From positions 1 to 64,000 of the forward strand of contig NZ_PDUD01000042.1 in the NCBI RefSeq assembly GCF_002646595.1: a stretch of 64,000 nt of DNA. Reading direction: 5' to 3'. The stretch is from Flavilitoribacter nigricans DSM 23189 = NBRC 102662 (GTDB lineage: Bacteria > Bacteroidota > Bacteroidia > Chitinophagales > Saprospiraceae). The translations under genes and the position numbers were made by a program. Position 1 is the first letter of the stretch; every line of letters begins with the position of its first letter. Below are positions 7,983 to 17,120 of this stretch, one piece after another. Below the pieces are notes generated by a model. The model made no database searches. It had not been told where the DNA came from and worked only from the letters and a program-made list of their open reading frames with translations.

Positions 7983-10010
7983 TTAATCCCGGTACCGGGC
8001 GAACCAGGCGAGAATGTGTTCCACCTTAGTGATCAGCTGACTGGGCCGATTGGAGATAAAGTGGTAGGCGCCGGGTACTTCTACCAGGGCCGTTTCGATC
8101 TTGCGGAGCTTCAGCGCGTGGTAGAGCTGTTTGGCTTCCGAAAGTGGCGTGCGCAGGTCGCTGGTACCCACCATCACCAGGGTAGGAGTCTGGATATTAC
8201 CGACCAGCGAAACCGGCGAGAACTTCATGTAAATTTCCGGGTTTTCCCAGGGCTGCCCCGGGTAGCGGGAATAAGCGTAACCGTAATAATTATCCGCCGT
8301 GAGGGTCTTACTGATCCAGTTCATAACGGGTTTGACCACCGCTGCGGCCCGAAAGCGATCGTTCTTGCCGATCATCCAGGCCGTCATTATGCCGCCGGCG
8401 CTGCCCCCGGTGACGAACAATTGATCCTCCGCAATGAAGCCCTTGCCGATCATGGCATCCACGCCGTCCATCACATCCTGGTAATCATCGCCCGGATAAT
8501 TGTGGTAGAGCAGATTGCCGAAATTTTCACCGTAACCGGTGCTTCCCCGCGGGTTGGGATAAAAAACGACGTAGCCGGCCGCGGCGTAGAGTTGCATTTC
8601 CGGGGAGAAGCTGTCGTCGTAGTTGGATATGGGCCCGCCGTGATTTTCCACCAGCAGCGGATATTTACCGTTCTCGTCAAATCCCGGAGGATAAACGATC
8701 CAGCCCTGGATGTCAATACCGTCTACGGAAGATTGGTACCAGATCTCCTCTACGCGGCCCAGTTCGCGGGCACCCAGGATTTCCTCGTTCAGTTTGGTGA
8801 TGATCTTCGGCCAGTCGCGTTTTTTAACCACCGCCAGATCGGCCGGACGGTAGGGCGTACTGTGGGTATAAGCGATCGCTCCGTTGCCGGCCAGCGAATA
8901 AGCGCCGCTGGAATACGGCCGCGCTACCGAAGTGCCGCTGACCCGCTCCACTACCATTTGCGTTTTTCCCTGCAGATCGGTGAACGCGATCCGGGAATTT
9001 CCCTTATCGGTATACATAAAGTAGAGCCCGTCTCCTTCCGGTGACCAGCGGATATCGGAAATACGCCGGTCGAGGCTCAGGTCAATGGTCTTTTTATTAC
9101 TGCCGTCCAGGTTCATGATCGTCAGTTCGTTGATCTGGTAGGTCTGTACCTTATCTTCATTCCCCAGATAGGCGATCTGCCGGCCGTTGGGTGACAGGAC
9201 AGGATCGCTGTCGGGGCCCTTGCGGTCGGTCAGTGCCGTAGCATCACCGGTGGCCAGATCGATGCGGTAGATCTCCGAATTGCGGAAGTCATATTCCCAG
9301 TCTTCATTCAGGTTGGCGCTGAGCAACAGGGATTGCCCGTCTTTCGTCCAGACGGCCTGGCCGCGGTGGTTACGATCCCCGTGCGTGATCTGGCGCGCAC
9401 TGCCGCCTTCCGCCGGTATGACAAAGAGGTGGTGAAAACCGGGGCTCATGTAGCCGGAGCCGTCGGCTTCGTGTTTCAGACGGGTCGTGATCCGCGGCGG
9501 ATCGGCCCACTGAGCGCCGGCCGGTTTTTTCGGCGCCGGGACCAGCGATAGTTCGGATCCGCTTACGAACATGGAGAATGCGATCCATTCTCCGTCGGGA
9601 GACCAGCTCAGTCCTCCGGGAGAAGCCGGTAACTGGGAAATCCGGGCACTTTTGCCGCTGCCGAGCCAATAAATGAACAGCTCGGTACCCTGCTCTGTTG
9701 ATGCAGTAAAGGCGATGCGGCGCCCGTCCGGCGACCAGGTTGCATTGCCCTCGTTAACATCCATGTCCGTCAGCTTCTGATGGTCGTTACCGAGGGTGTT
9801 GATCAGCCAGAGTCTGGTTTGCCGGCGGTCATTCATAATATCCATACTCCGCCGCTGGTAAACGATCATCTGGCCGTCGGGAGAGATCTGCGGCTGGTCC
9901 GCCCACTCGAGATCAAAAACATCCATGCCGGAAAATACCGGCTTGGATTGAGCGGCCAGGGAAAGGCCGGCACCGGTGAGCAGTAGCAATAAAAGGGTAC
10001 GAAACGTCAT
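7983..10010 (-). CDS. secreted S9 family (prolyl oligopeptidase-like) serine peptidase
   Basis: This 675-residue protein has a signal peptide (about residues 1-20, ending LSLAAQ). A seven-bladed WD40/TolB-like propeller with repeated WSPDG motifs covers about 30-380. A C-terminal alpha/beta hydrolase domain follows. The catalytic triad is visible: S537 in GGSAGG, D618 in GTSDLRTP and H650 in GAYHF. The family removes peptides or acyl-amino acids from oligopeptides; the secretion signal places it in the periplasm or outside. The sequence is closest in feel to the acylaminoacyl-peptidase/DPP branch. It forms a single-gene unit with a terminator. Confidence 0.93.
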   Translation of the reverse strand: MTFRTLLLLLLTGAGLSLAAQSKPVFSGMDVFDLEWADQPQISPDGQMIVYQRRSMDIMNDRRQTRLWLINTLGNDHQKLTDMDVNEGNATWSPDGRRIAFTASTEQGTELFIYWLGSGKSARISQLPASPGGLSWSPDGEWIAFSMFVSGSELSLVPAPKKPAGAQWADPPRITTRLKHEADGSGYMSPGFHHLFVIPAEGGSARQITHGDRNHRGQAVWTKDGQSLLLSANLNEDWEYDFRNSEIYRIDLATGDATALTDRKGPDSDPVLSPNGRQIAYLGNEDKVQTYQINELTIMNLDGSNKKTIDLSLDRRISDIRWSPEGDGLYFMYTDKGNSRIAFTDLQGKTQMVVERVSGTSVARPYSSGAYSLAGNGAIAYTHSTPYRPADLAVVKKRDWPKIITKLNEEILGARELGRVEEIWYQSSVDGIDIQGWIVYPPGFDENGKYPLLVENHGGPISNYDDSFSPEMQLYAAAGYVVFYPNPRGSTGYGENFGNLLYHNYPGDDYQDVMDGVDAMIGKGFIAEDQLFVTGGSAGGIMTAWMIGKNDRFRAAAVVKPVMNWISKTLTADNYYGYAYSRYPGQPWENPEIYMKFSPVSLVGNIQTPTLVMVGTSDLRTPLSEAKQLYHALKLRKIETALVEVPGAYHFISNRPSQLITKVEHILAWFARYRD

Positions 10011-10272
10011 TCGTTTGATTTTGTCGCTTTCAAAAGGTGATGAAGATAAAAAAAATAGAATTTCTGACTATTTTATGACGGAAAAAGACCGATCGGCCAG
10101 ACCGTTTTTAATTTCAATAATCCCGGTTTTCGGGGCATTAGATTTGCCGTTAGCCGGTAGCGGAATGATAAAAATTCATTAGTAATATGTGGGTTTTACG
10201 ACGGGGGAGGAGGGATGTGTTTCGTCAGCGGATACCCTGATTTTTATCATCATTACACGCTGCTTTTCCCAC

Positions 10273-10280
10273 TACTTTCG
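10273..10280 (+). promoter_or_regulatory. probable -7 element for the deacetylase operon
   Basis: TACTTTCG differs from TAnnTTTG at one base and lies 30 bp before the ATG at 10310. It overlaps the in-frame GTG at 10280, which argues for the downstream ATG as the true start. Confidence 0.35.
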
Positions 10281-10309
10281 TGACCAATTACAATGTTTCC
10301 CAAGAGATT

Positions 10310-11269
10310 ATGAAACTGATATTCAATAAGATCTTTCTACAACATGATACCGGCATGCATCCGGAAAATGTAAAACGCCTGGAGGTGTTCCCGGATGTTC
10401 CCGAGACGGAGATCATCGACGCTACGCCCTATCTCGCACTGGTACACGAGCCGGCATATATTAAAAACATCAGGAATGCTCATTTGGATGGGGACTGGCT
10501 CGACCGGGATACCCGCGTATCTCCCGGTTCGTACGCAGCGGCCGTAGCGGCGGTCGGTGCGACCATCATGGCCAGTGAAACGGGAGATTTTGCATTGGTC
10601 CGTCCTCCCGGACACCACGCCTACCCGAACCGGTCCAGCGGCTTTTGCCTCTTCAACAACGTGGCCATCGCTACCCAAAAACTGGTGAACGAGGGTAAGC
10701 GGGTACTGCTGATCGATTTTGACGGGCATCTCGGCGACGGTACCTCGCACATCTTTTACGATACCGATCAGGTACTTTACTGGTCTATTCATCAGTATCC
10801 GGCCTTTCCCGGGAACGGCCGGGTATCGGAGATCGGCGAGGGGAGCGGTACCGGCTATACGATCAATGTTCCCCTGCCCCCGCAAAGCGGAGACGATATT
10901 TTTATGGATGCTTTCCGCACCTTTCTACCACTGGTGGAAAAGCAGTTTCAACCCGATGTGGTAGCGATCAGCGCCGGTTTTGATGCGCACGTTTTCGATC
11001 TGCTGCTGGAACTGCGGGTAACGGTCGGCAGTTTTTACCGGATCGGCAAAACGCTGAGTGAGCGTTTCGATCATCTTTTTGCAACCCTCGAGGGCGGCTA
11101 CAATGTAGAGGAACTGCCCCGTTGTGTATATAATTTTTTAGCCGGGGTCAACGGTGAAGAAGCTCCCTACGAGGAAGCTCCCACCACTTCCTCCCGCACC
11201 ATTTGGGAGGAATATGAGAACCGGCTGCACGTATTGATCAATTATCTTCAACCATACTGGAAATTCTAA
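10310..11269 (+). CDS. histone deacetylase family (AcuC/HDAC-like) zinc hydrolase
   Basis: The 319-residue arginase-fold protein removes acyl groups from lysines or polyamines. Counting from the ATG at 10310, it shows the RPPGHH motif (H102/H103, general base), zinc ligands D138 and H140 in DFDGHLGDGT, D225 in SAGFDAH, and the transition-state Tyr Y264 in EGGY. The usual second His of DxDxHHGNGT is Leu here. A GTG at 10280 would add ten residues, but a promoter-like element overlaps it. The gene is followed 4 bp later by a protein that contains a GNAT acetyltransferase domain, so the pair resembles the acuA/acuC logic of Bacillus. Protein-lysine deacylase is the favoured role; acetylpolyamine amidohydrolase is the alternative. 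Confidence 0.88.
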   Translation: MKLIFNKIFLQHDTGMHPENVKRLEVFPDVPETEIIDATPYLALVHEPAYIKNIRNAHLDGDWLDRDTRVSPGSYAAAVAAVGATIMASETGDFALVRPPGHHAYPNRSSGFCLFNNVAIATQKLVNEGKRVLLIDFDGHLGDGTSHIFYDTDQVLYWSIHQYPAFPGNGRVSEIGEGSGTGYTINVPLPPQSGDDIFMDAFRTFLPLVEKQFQPDVVAISAGFDAHVFDLLLELRVTVGSFYRIGKTLSERFDHLFATLEGGYNVEELPRCVYNFLAGVNGEEAPYEEAPTTSSRTIWEEYENRLHVLINYLQPYWKF

Positions 11270-11273
11270 AGCT

Positions 11274-13958
11274 ATGGCACACCGACTTGAAAAAATATTC
11301 AAACCAAAAACCATTGCCGCGATCGGCGCTTCGGATCAGGAAGGAAGTGTCGGTAATGCGTTGATCAAAAATTTGCTGACCGGTGGCTTCGAAGGAAAAG
11401 TCTATCCGGTAAACCCCAAACGGAAGACCATCCAGGGCGTCCCCTGTTACCGCTCGGTATCGGAGATCCCGGATAAGGTCGACCTGGCGGTGATCGCTAC
11501 TCCGGCCAAGGTGGTACCGGCCGTTGTGGAAGAGTGCGGTCGCTCGGGAGTGGGCGGCCTGGTGGTACTTTCCGCTGGTTTCGCAGAAGCCGGAGCGGAA
11601 GGGAAAGCAATGTACCAGGACATCCTCAAAAAAGCCCGCAAGTACAAAATGCGGGTGATCGGTCCCAATTGTCTCGGCTTCATTAACCCGTCCATTGGCA
11701 TCAACGCCAGCTTTGCGGCGGATATGGCCCTGCCGGGCAACATTGCGTTCATCTCCCAGAGTGGCGCTTTGTGTACCGGTATTCTGGACTGGTCGCTCGA
11801 CCAGAGCGTCGGTTTCAGTCACTTCGTTTCCATCGGTTCGATGGTGGATGTTGGCTTTGCGGACCTGATCGATTATTTCGGTAACGATCCCAATACCTCC
11901 AGCATTCTGATCTACATGGAGAGCCTGAAAGATCCCCGGCGGTTCATGAGTGCGGCCCGCGCGTTTGCCCGCAATAAGCCGATCATCGTGCTGAAATCCG
12001 GGAAAAGCGAAGCCGGAGCGAAGGCCTCCATGTCGCATACCGGTTCGCTGGCGGGTAATGACGCCGTATTCGAAGCAGCCTTCCGCCGGGCGGGTATCAT
12101 CCGGGTGGAAACGATCGCCCAGTTGTTCAACATCGCCCAGGCGCTGGCCATGCAGCCACTGCCGAAGGGCAACCGGCTGGCCATCGTGACCAATGCCGGC
12201 GGCCCGGGCGTACTGGCCACCGACTACCTGACCGAAAAAGGAGGCGAACTGGCTCAACTGGCACCCGCTACCATGGAACGGCTCGACGCCGTCCTTCCGG
12301 CCCACTGGAGTCACAACAACCCGGTGGACGTACTGGGGGACGCCGGCGCCGAAAAATACCTGGAGGCAGTCCGCGCCTGTAATGCGGATGAGAATGTGGA
12401 CGCTACACTGGTGGTGCTCACGCCGCAGGAAGTAACGGATCCCGAAGCTATCGCCGAGGCCCTGGTGTCCCTGAAGACCCAGAAACCCATATTTGCCTGC
12501 TGGATGGGCGAGACCGAAGTGAAAGAAGGCCGGGAGATCCTGGAGCGGGCCAAGATCCCGAACTACCGTTATCCGGAAAGTGCCGTGGAGGTCTTTCTGA
12601 AAATGTACAAGTATTCGAAAAACCTGGAGCTGTTTTACGAAACGCCGCCGAACGTTCCCGAAAAGCTGAATTTCGAAAAAGAAGCGGCCCGGGAATTACT
12701 GGCCGGTATCCGGAAATCCGGACGTGTACAGTTGAACGAACTGGAAGCCAAACAGCTGCTCAATTACTACGACATTGCTACCCCTCCGGGCCAAGTGCTG
12801 GAAACGGCGGAGCTTGCCGCCGAATACGCCGCAGAGATCGGCTTCCCGGTAGCTATGAAGATTGCCTCTCCGGACATCGCCCACAAAACGGACGTGGGTG
12901 GCATTAAACTCAATCTGGAATCCGGGAAAGAGGTGAAAAAGGCTTTCGAGCGGATCGTTTCCAACGCAAAATCACACGTGCCGGATGCCAAGATCGAAGG
13001 CGTACGGGTCGAGAAAATGATCAAAAAGCCCTACGAATTGCTGATCGGTTCCAAGAAGGACCCGATTTTCGGCCCGGTCATCGTTTTCGGTACCGGTGGT
13101 ATCTACGTCGAGTTGTACAAGGATACGAGCATGGGGCTGCCGCCGCAAAACATGGCGCTGGCCCAGCGGATCATCGAAAATACCAAAGCTTACAAATTGC
13201 TGCAGGGCTTCCGGGGAATGCCGGGCGTAGATCTGGAGAACATCCAGTTCCTGCTGGTCAAATTCTCCTACCTGCTTATGGACCTGCCGGAGATCAAAGA
13301 AGTGGATATCAACCCCTACGCCGTGGATGAGAACGGCGGCGTGGCGCTGGACGCACACATCGTGCTGGACGAGGACTATGTGATCGACCGGAAACGTCCC
13401 TACGACCACCTGGTGATCTGTCCGTACCCAACCCAGTACCGCAGGGAGATCACCCTCAAGAATGGTAAGAAGGCCATTTTGCGGCCGATCCGCCCGGAAG
13501 ACGAACCGCTGGAAGCGGCGATGTTTGACCACGTATCGAAGCAGTCCATTTACTTCCGCTTCTTCAGCCATTCGTTCGATGTCAGCCACAATTCCCTCGT
13601 GCGGTACACGCAGATCGACTACGATCGGGAAATGGCGATCATCGCACTGGTGGAAGAAGACGGCGAGCAGAAAATGGCTGGTGTCGTACGGGTGATCAGT
13701 GATGCCTGGAAGGAAACGGCCGAGTACGCCATTCTGGTAGCCGACCCCTGGCAGGATCAGGGACTGGGCACGGCCCTCACCGATTTCATCCTGGAAATTA
13801 CCCAGGAAAAGGGTATTCACAAATTGTTCGCCGAGGTACTGCACCTGAACGAAGTAATGAGCCACGTACTGAAAAAACGCGGATTTCAGGTCGTGGAACG
13901 CAGCCCCGAAGGCGTACGCCTGGAACTGGATCTGGTGGAAGAAGAAATGATGGCTTGA
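11274..13958 (+). CDS. ADP-forming acyl-CoA synthetase fused to GNAT acetyltransferase (Pat-like)
   Basis: The 894-residue fusion has a CoA-binding Rossmann domain (about 8-130, AAIGASDQEGSVG), a succinyl-CoA-ligase-like domain (about 145-460), an ATP-grasp domain (about 480-700, with VAMKIASPDIAHKTDVGG) and a C-terminal GNAT domain (about 735-890, with the CoA loop DPWQDQGLGTAL). H255 in MSHTGSLAG occupies the place of the phosphorylated histidine of ADP-forming acetyl-CoA synthetases. In the Salmonella acetyltransferase Pat the synthetase part is inactive; the retained His suggests this one may still be active. It lies 4 bp behind the deacetylase gene, so the two are co-transcribed. Likely roles are acetate/ATP conversion, lysine acetylation of acyl-CoA synthetases, or both. 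Confidence 0.9.
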   Translation: MAHRLEKIFKPKTIAAIGASDQEGSVGNALIKNLLTGGFEGKVYPVNPKRKTIQGVPCYRSVSEIPDKVDLAVIATPAKVVPAVVEECGRSGVGGLVVLSAGFAEAGAEGKAMYQDILKKARKYKMRVIGPNCLGFINPSIGINASFAADMALPGNIAFISQSGALCTGILDWSLDQSVGFSHFVSIGSMVDVGFADLIDYFGNDPNTSSILIYMESLKDPRRFMSAARAFARNKPIIVLKSGKSEAGAKASMSHTGSLAGNDAVFEAAFRRAGIIRVETIAQLFNIAQALAMQPLPKGNRLAIVTNAGGPGVLATDYLTEKGGELAQLAPATMERLDAVLPAHWSHNNPVDVLGDAGAEKYLEAVRACNADENVDATLVVLTPQEVTDPEAIAEALVSLKTQKPIFACWMGETEVKEGREILERAKIPNYRYPESAVEVFLKMYKYSKNLELFYETPPNVPEKLNFEKEAARELLAGIRKSGRVQLNELEAKQLLNYYDIATPPGQVLETAELAAEYAAEIGFPVAMKIASPDIAHKTDVGGIKLNLESGKEVKKAFERIVSNAKSHVPDAKIEGVRVEKMIKKPYELLIGSKKDPIFGPVIVFGTGGIYVELYKDTSMGLPPQNMALAQRIIENTKAYKLLQGFRGMPGVDLENIQFLLVKFSYLLMDLPEIKEVDINPYAVDENGGVALDAHIVLDEDYVIDRKRPYDHLVICPYPTQYRREITLKNGKKAILRPIRPEDEPLEAAMFDHVSKQSIYFRFFSHSFDVSHNSLVRYTQIDYDREMAIIALVEEDGEQKMAGVVRVISDAWKETAEYAILVADPWQDQGLGTALTDFILEITQEKGIHKLFAEVLHLNEVMSHVLKKRGFQVVERSPEGVRLELDLVEEEMMA

Positions 13959-13976
13959 TGAATAGATGAGAGTATT

Positions 13977-14026
13977 ATGCCGTGGATCGGTTTTCCGGTA
14001 TGCTATCGGAAAACCGATCCCGGCAT
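13977..14026. terminator. strong terminator hairpin after the acetyltransferase operon
   Basis: ATGCCG-t-GGATCGGTTTTCC pairs with GGAAAACCGATCC-CGGCAT around an 11-base loop, giving 19 pairs with one bulge. It lies between convergent genes. Confidence 0.75.
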
Positions 14027-14123
14027 AGCATTACCCTCATCTTATGTTTTGGGAACAGACCGCAACCCACAAATGATCCAGAAGGCATATAAGACAAAAA
14101 CGTATACGTCAATTCATCGGGAG

Positions 14124-14177
14124 TCCATACCCAACATTAACACATTTCCACTTTCACACATTTCCACATCTACAACC
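14124..14177. repeat. dispersed copy of the CATTTCCAC intergenic repeat
   Basis: The stretch starting TCCATACCCAACATT and holding ACACATTTCCAC resembles half of the tandem unit at 51058-51440. It overlaps the last codons of the TPR lipoprotein gene (stop at 14170). Confidence 0.45.
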
Positions 14178-15084
14178 GCACCAGATCCGCTTCCGCCGCA
14201 ATATGCCCAAACGAATTCCAACCGTCTGCCTCAACGATCTCCGTAAGCTGTTCGCGAGCAATCTCCGTATGACCATTGTAATAATGCCAGTTCGCTACCC
14301 CGTAACGGACGGCATCGTTGGCAGAAAAAGAATCGTTCGGATCGATCAACTCTTCTTCGGAGAGTTCCCCCTGGTAAAAACGACAGAGCTTCCAATAAGA
14401 CCCGTTCTCGATGATATTCATATCGGCGTGGATGGGATCAAGGGCCGCTTCGGCTGCGGCTTCATCGCCCATTCTCCGCAGGATCATGTAAATCCAGTGG
14501 GTGCTGGAGACGAGATTGTCGTCATTTAGGCCCAGGTCCCGACATTTGGTAAAAGCGGTGAGGGCATTTTCCCAATCCTGTTGCAGATAGTAGGCCAATC
14601 CCAGATGATACCAAATGTTGCTGTGCAGCGTGGTGAGTGGAATATTCCGGGCATTGGGCATGCCGTCCGGCTCAATCTCATCTTCCGTCCCTTCAATCAG
14701 CGTAGCAGCCCGTTCCAGATCCGCGATCGCTTTATCGAATTCCCGCACGGTAATGTAGCGATGCCCGCGGTGCCGGTAGAGCACCGGTGCATCCGGATAC
14801 TGTTCGATACTCCGGGTATAGATGTCGATGGCATCGCGGTAAAAGCCCGGATAGGCCGTTCGGCGGCCAAACCATACAATATTGTCAATGGTCTCAGGAT
14901 CTTCCTGGTATTTGGCTTCCGCTTGCTCCATGTCCTCCAGCAACTTATCCGGGGGCGGAGGGGAATACAAAGGCGCTCCCGTGAGTGCGGTAGCTTCCGG
15001 AGTCGGCTCCTCCGAGGGCGCTGGTGAAGGCGTACACGCAATTAGAAAAAGTAGTGCGAACAGGGAAGCGAAATTTTTCAGCAT
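14170..15084 (-). CDS. TPR-containing lipoprotein
   Basis: The 304-residue product has a lipoprotein signal with lipobox LIAC and acylation site C17. A low-complexity Pro/Ser/Glu/Thr linker covers about 18-45. The rest holds tetratricopeptide-like helices, for example YRDAIDIYTRSIEQYPDAPV, YRHRGHRYITVREFDKAIAD and YYLQQDWENALTAFTKCRDL. TPR repeats bind other proteins. The signal suggests anchoring in a membrane on the periplasmic side or outer face. Similar TPR lipoproteins are common in Bacteroidota and have no single function. The gene stands alone and is convergent with the acetyltransferase operon. Confidence 0.85.
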   Translation of the reverse strand: MLKNFASLFALLFLIACTPSPAPSEEPTPEATALTGAPLYSPPPPDKLLEDMEQAEAKYQEDPETIDNIVWFGRRTAYPGFYRDAIDIYTRSIEQYPDAPVLYRHRGHRYITVREFDKAIADLERAATLIEGTEDEIEPDGMPNARNIPLTTLHSNIWYHLGLAYYLQQDWENALTAFTKCRDLGLNDDNLVSSTHWIYMILRRMGDEAAAEAALDPIHADMNIIENGSYWKLCRFYQGELSEEELIDPNDSFSANDAVRYGVANWHYYNGHTEIAREQLTEIVEADGWNSFGHIAAEADLVRL

Positions 15085-15457
15085 GGATCGGATATTTGAG
15101 GGTGTTAGATATAAGAAGTGAAGCTGTCCTTTGGATTTGGGAAACCTTTGCCCGGACTCCGGGAAAAATATGGTAATGGATCTGCGAGTAAAAAAAGATC
15201 CCCGAAGATCTGACCCTGAAGATAAAGATTAATTCAAACGGTATGAAATAGAAAATAAATTGTTCCCGGTACTACCTTAACTCAGCTTATTTGATTTTCT
15301 TTAGGAACGCTCCACAACAGTCCCGTCAATTCTCTCTTTTTGCAACTATTTGCCTTCTTCTGATCTATGTCATGGTCGTATCTGACGCTCCATCGACCTC
15401 GTGCTCTATGCATTCCCCGCTACGCTTTCTTTGAAGATCTAACCTAAACATTTACTT
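15085..15457. other. divergent intergenic region
   Basis: About 370 bp between the TPR lipoprotein and the azoreductase genes, which are transcribed away from each other. Promoters for both must lie here, but no convincing TAnnTTTG box was found. Nothing else was recognised. Confidence 0.45.
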
Positions 15458-16105
15458 ATGAAGATCTTACATCTAATCGCTTCGCCGCGGGGCGAGCAGT
15501 CGCGTACGTTGGCTATTACCAGAGAGTTCATTGTTGCACTGCAGGCCAGGCATCAGGAAGTTGCAGTAACCGAACTGAATCTTTTTGAAGTGGAGCTCCC
15601 ACCGGTACACGGTGATGCCGTTGCCGCCAAATATGCCCTGATATCCGGGCAGGAGCTCAACGAGAAAAAAAGGGATAGTTGGCGTAGAATAGCAGAGTTG
15701 GCTAATGATTTTATGGCTTTCGACGCCTATGTGATCTCCGCGCCCATGTGGAACTTCACGATCCCGTATGTGCTGAAACACTACATCGACGTGATCATGC
15801 AGGCCGGCATTCTTTTTCAGTTCACGGAGCGAGGCCCCATTGGACTGGCTCAACACAAAAGAATGGTCTGTATCTGCTCCAGAGGGTCGGATTACGGACC
15901 GGCCAGTCCGCTGAACTCACTGGATTATCAGGCAACCTATCTTCGGGCTATTTTTGGATTTGCCGGTATTCAGGATATTTCTTTTATCAATGCGCAGCCG
16001 CTGGACCTGAATCCGGACCTGACCCGGGAAAAGCTGGAATTGTCCAAGGCAGAAGCCCGGCACCTGGCTACCAGTTGGGGGGAATTAATCGGTAATATGT
16101 CATAA
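15458..16105 (+). CDS. azoR: FMN-dependent NADH-azoreductase
   Basis: The 215-residue flavodoxin-fold protein opens MKILHLIASPRGEQSRTLAI, with the FMN phosphate loop at SPRGEQSRT (about residues 9-17). The flavin-contacting APMWNFTIP motif lies near 95-103 and CSRGSDYG near 140. Family members are FMN dimers that use NADH to reduce azo compounds and quinones in the cytoplasm, mainly as a stress defence. Length fits the family (about 200 residues). A weak hairpin follows at 16180. It is probably a monocistronic gene. Confidence 0.9.
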   Translation: MKILHLIASPRGEQSRTLAITREFIVALQARHQEVAVTELNLFEVELPPVHGDAVAAKYALISGQELNEKKRDSWRRIAELANDFMAFDAYVISAPMWNFTIPYVLKHYIDVIMQAGILFQFTERGPIGLAQHKRMVCICSRGSDYGPASPLNSLDYQATYLRAIFGFAGIQDISFINAQPLDLNPDLTREKLELSKAEARHLATSWGELIGNMS

Positions 16106-16179
16106 AAACGACTCGGTGAGGAACCATAAGCTGATGTCCTTTGGGACCGTTATAAGGTCGTGCAAAAATGCAGGGATAT

Positions 16180-16205
16180 TAAGCCCCGGCCTTTGGGGCG
16201 GCTTA
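16180..16205 (+). terminator. weak terminator-like hairpin after azoR
   Basis: TAAGCC (16180-16185) pairs with GGCTTA (16200-16205) and the stem continues with C/G pairs around a short loop. No T-run follows, so the role is uncertain. Confidence 0.3.
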
Positions 16206-16321
16206 TGGTTTATCACTTAAAACCTTACATTGTGCGGGCTAAGGGTACGACTGGAAATGACAATCACCATTTGTTTGAAACCAGTGTATTCGAAATTCAA
16301 AACCACTTACTGCTCCGCAAT

Positions 16322-16783
16322 ATGAGTGAACCACTTTTCCTGAAACAGCAGCTTTTTGAACACTGTGATCAAAAGGTCCGGCAGCAAATTGCAGATTTGG
16401 AAGCTGCGCTGGCCTCCGTGGAGGAATCCCGCAATAATGAAACCAAAAGCAGTGTCGGCGATAAATACGAGACGGGCCGGGCCATGATGCAACAGGAAGA
16501 AGAAAAGTACCGGACCCAACTCGCCAATGCCCTCCACCTGAAACGGGTACTGGAACAGATCGACCCGGAGCGCCGGTGCGCCAGAGTGGAAGCCGGAAGC
16601 CTGGTGATCACCAGTGCGGGCAGGTATTTTATCTCAATCGGACTGGGCAAGATCCGCCTGGATGACGGACTGTACTATGCGATCTCTACGGAAGCGCCCG
16701 TGAGCCGGGAATTACTGGGCAAAAGCCCGGGTGACATAATATATTTCAACCAAAAGCAAATTGAAATTTTAGATATTTCATAA
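16322..16783 (+). CDS. GreA/GreB-like C-terminal domain protein
   Basis: The 153-residue protein has an N-terminal coiled coil (about residues 10-85, including SVGDKYETGRAMMQQEEEKY) and a C-terminal domain ending LLGKSPGDIIYFNQKQIEIL. That ending recalls the FKBP-like domain of transcript-cleavage factors GreA/GreB. In Bacteroidota this family is often misnamed 3-oxoacyl-ACP synthase. The frame runs upstream to 16160, but the ATG at 16322 (MSEPLFLKQQ) is the natural start and the upstream part is not protein-like. The role is probably RNA polymerase binding, by resemblance; the acidic tip residues of true Gre factors cannot be confirmed by eye. Confidence 0.72.
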   Translation: MSEPLFLKQQLFEHCDQKVRQQIADLEAALASVEESRNNETKSSVGDKYETGRAMMQQEEEKYRTQLANALHLKRVLEQIDPERRCARVEAGSLVITSAGRYFISIGLGKIRLDDGLYYAISTEAPVSRELLGKSPGDIIYFNQKQIEILDIS

Positions 16784-17120
16784 AAAATTACGCTGTAGAG
16801 GTAAGTTATTTGACATTTTATCAAAAAATCAGAATTCCCACAGATTTCAAATCCATTTCTCCCTTATCTTAGGCCGCCATTAAAATTCCTATCCTATATC
16901 CCAAAGATCATATACGGTTCCAGGTACTATTCCACAAACCGCGCATCCTTTCCGGATCCAATTTGTTAGTACCGGAGCAAAACGATAGCACCAGGCCGCA
17001 GTCGACTATCCGGTACGGTCTGTACGGACATTTGAATGGTCCGCGCTTTTATTAAAACGCTTATAATTTTCCAATCAAAAATGGCAACGGTCCGGCCCGC
17101 CGGACGGCCACAAAACTAGT
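16784..17120. other. upstream region of the metalloprotease gene
   Basis: About 340 bp with no gene. It should carry the promoter of the gene at 17121. No element could be assigned with confidence. Confidence 0.4.

Noticed and set aside
7872-9044. A 390-residue plus-strand frame opposite the S9 peptidase.
   Set aside because: Fully antisense to a gene with an intact catalytic triad; composition (His, Gly, Arg rich) is typical of shadow frames in this genome.
16160-16321. N-terminal extension of the GreA-like protein.
   Set aside because: The upstream 54 codons show no family resemblance and the ATG at 16322 begins the conserved region.
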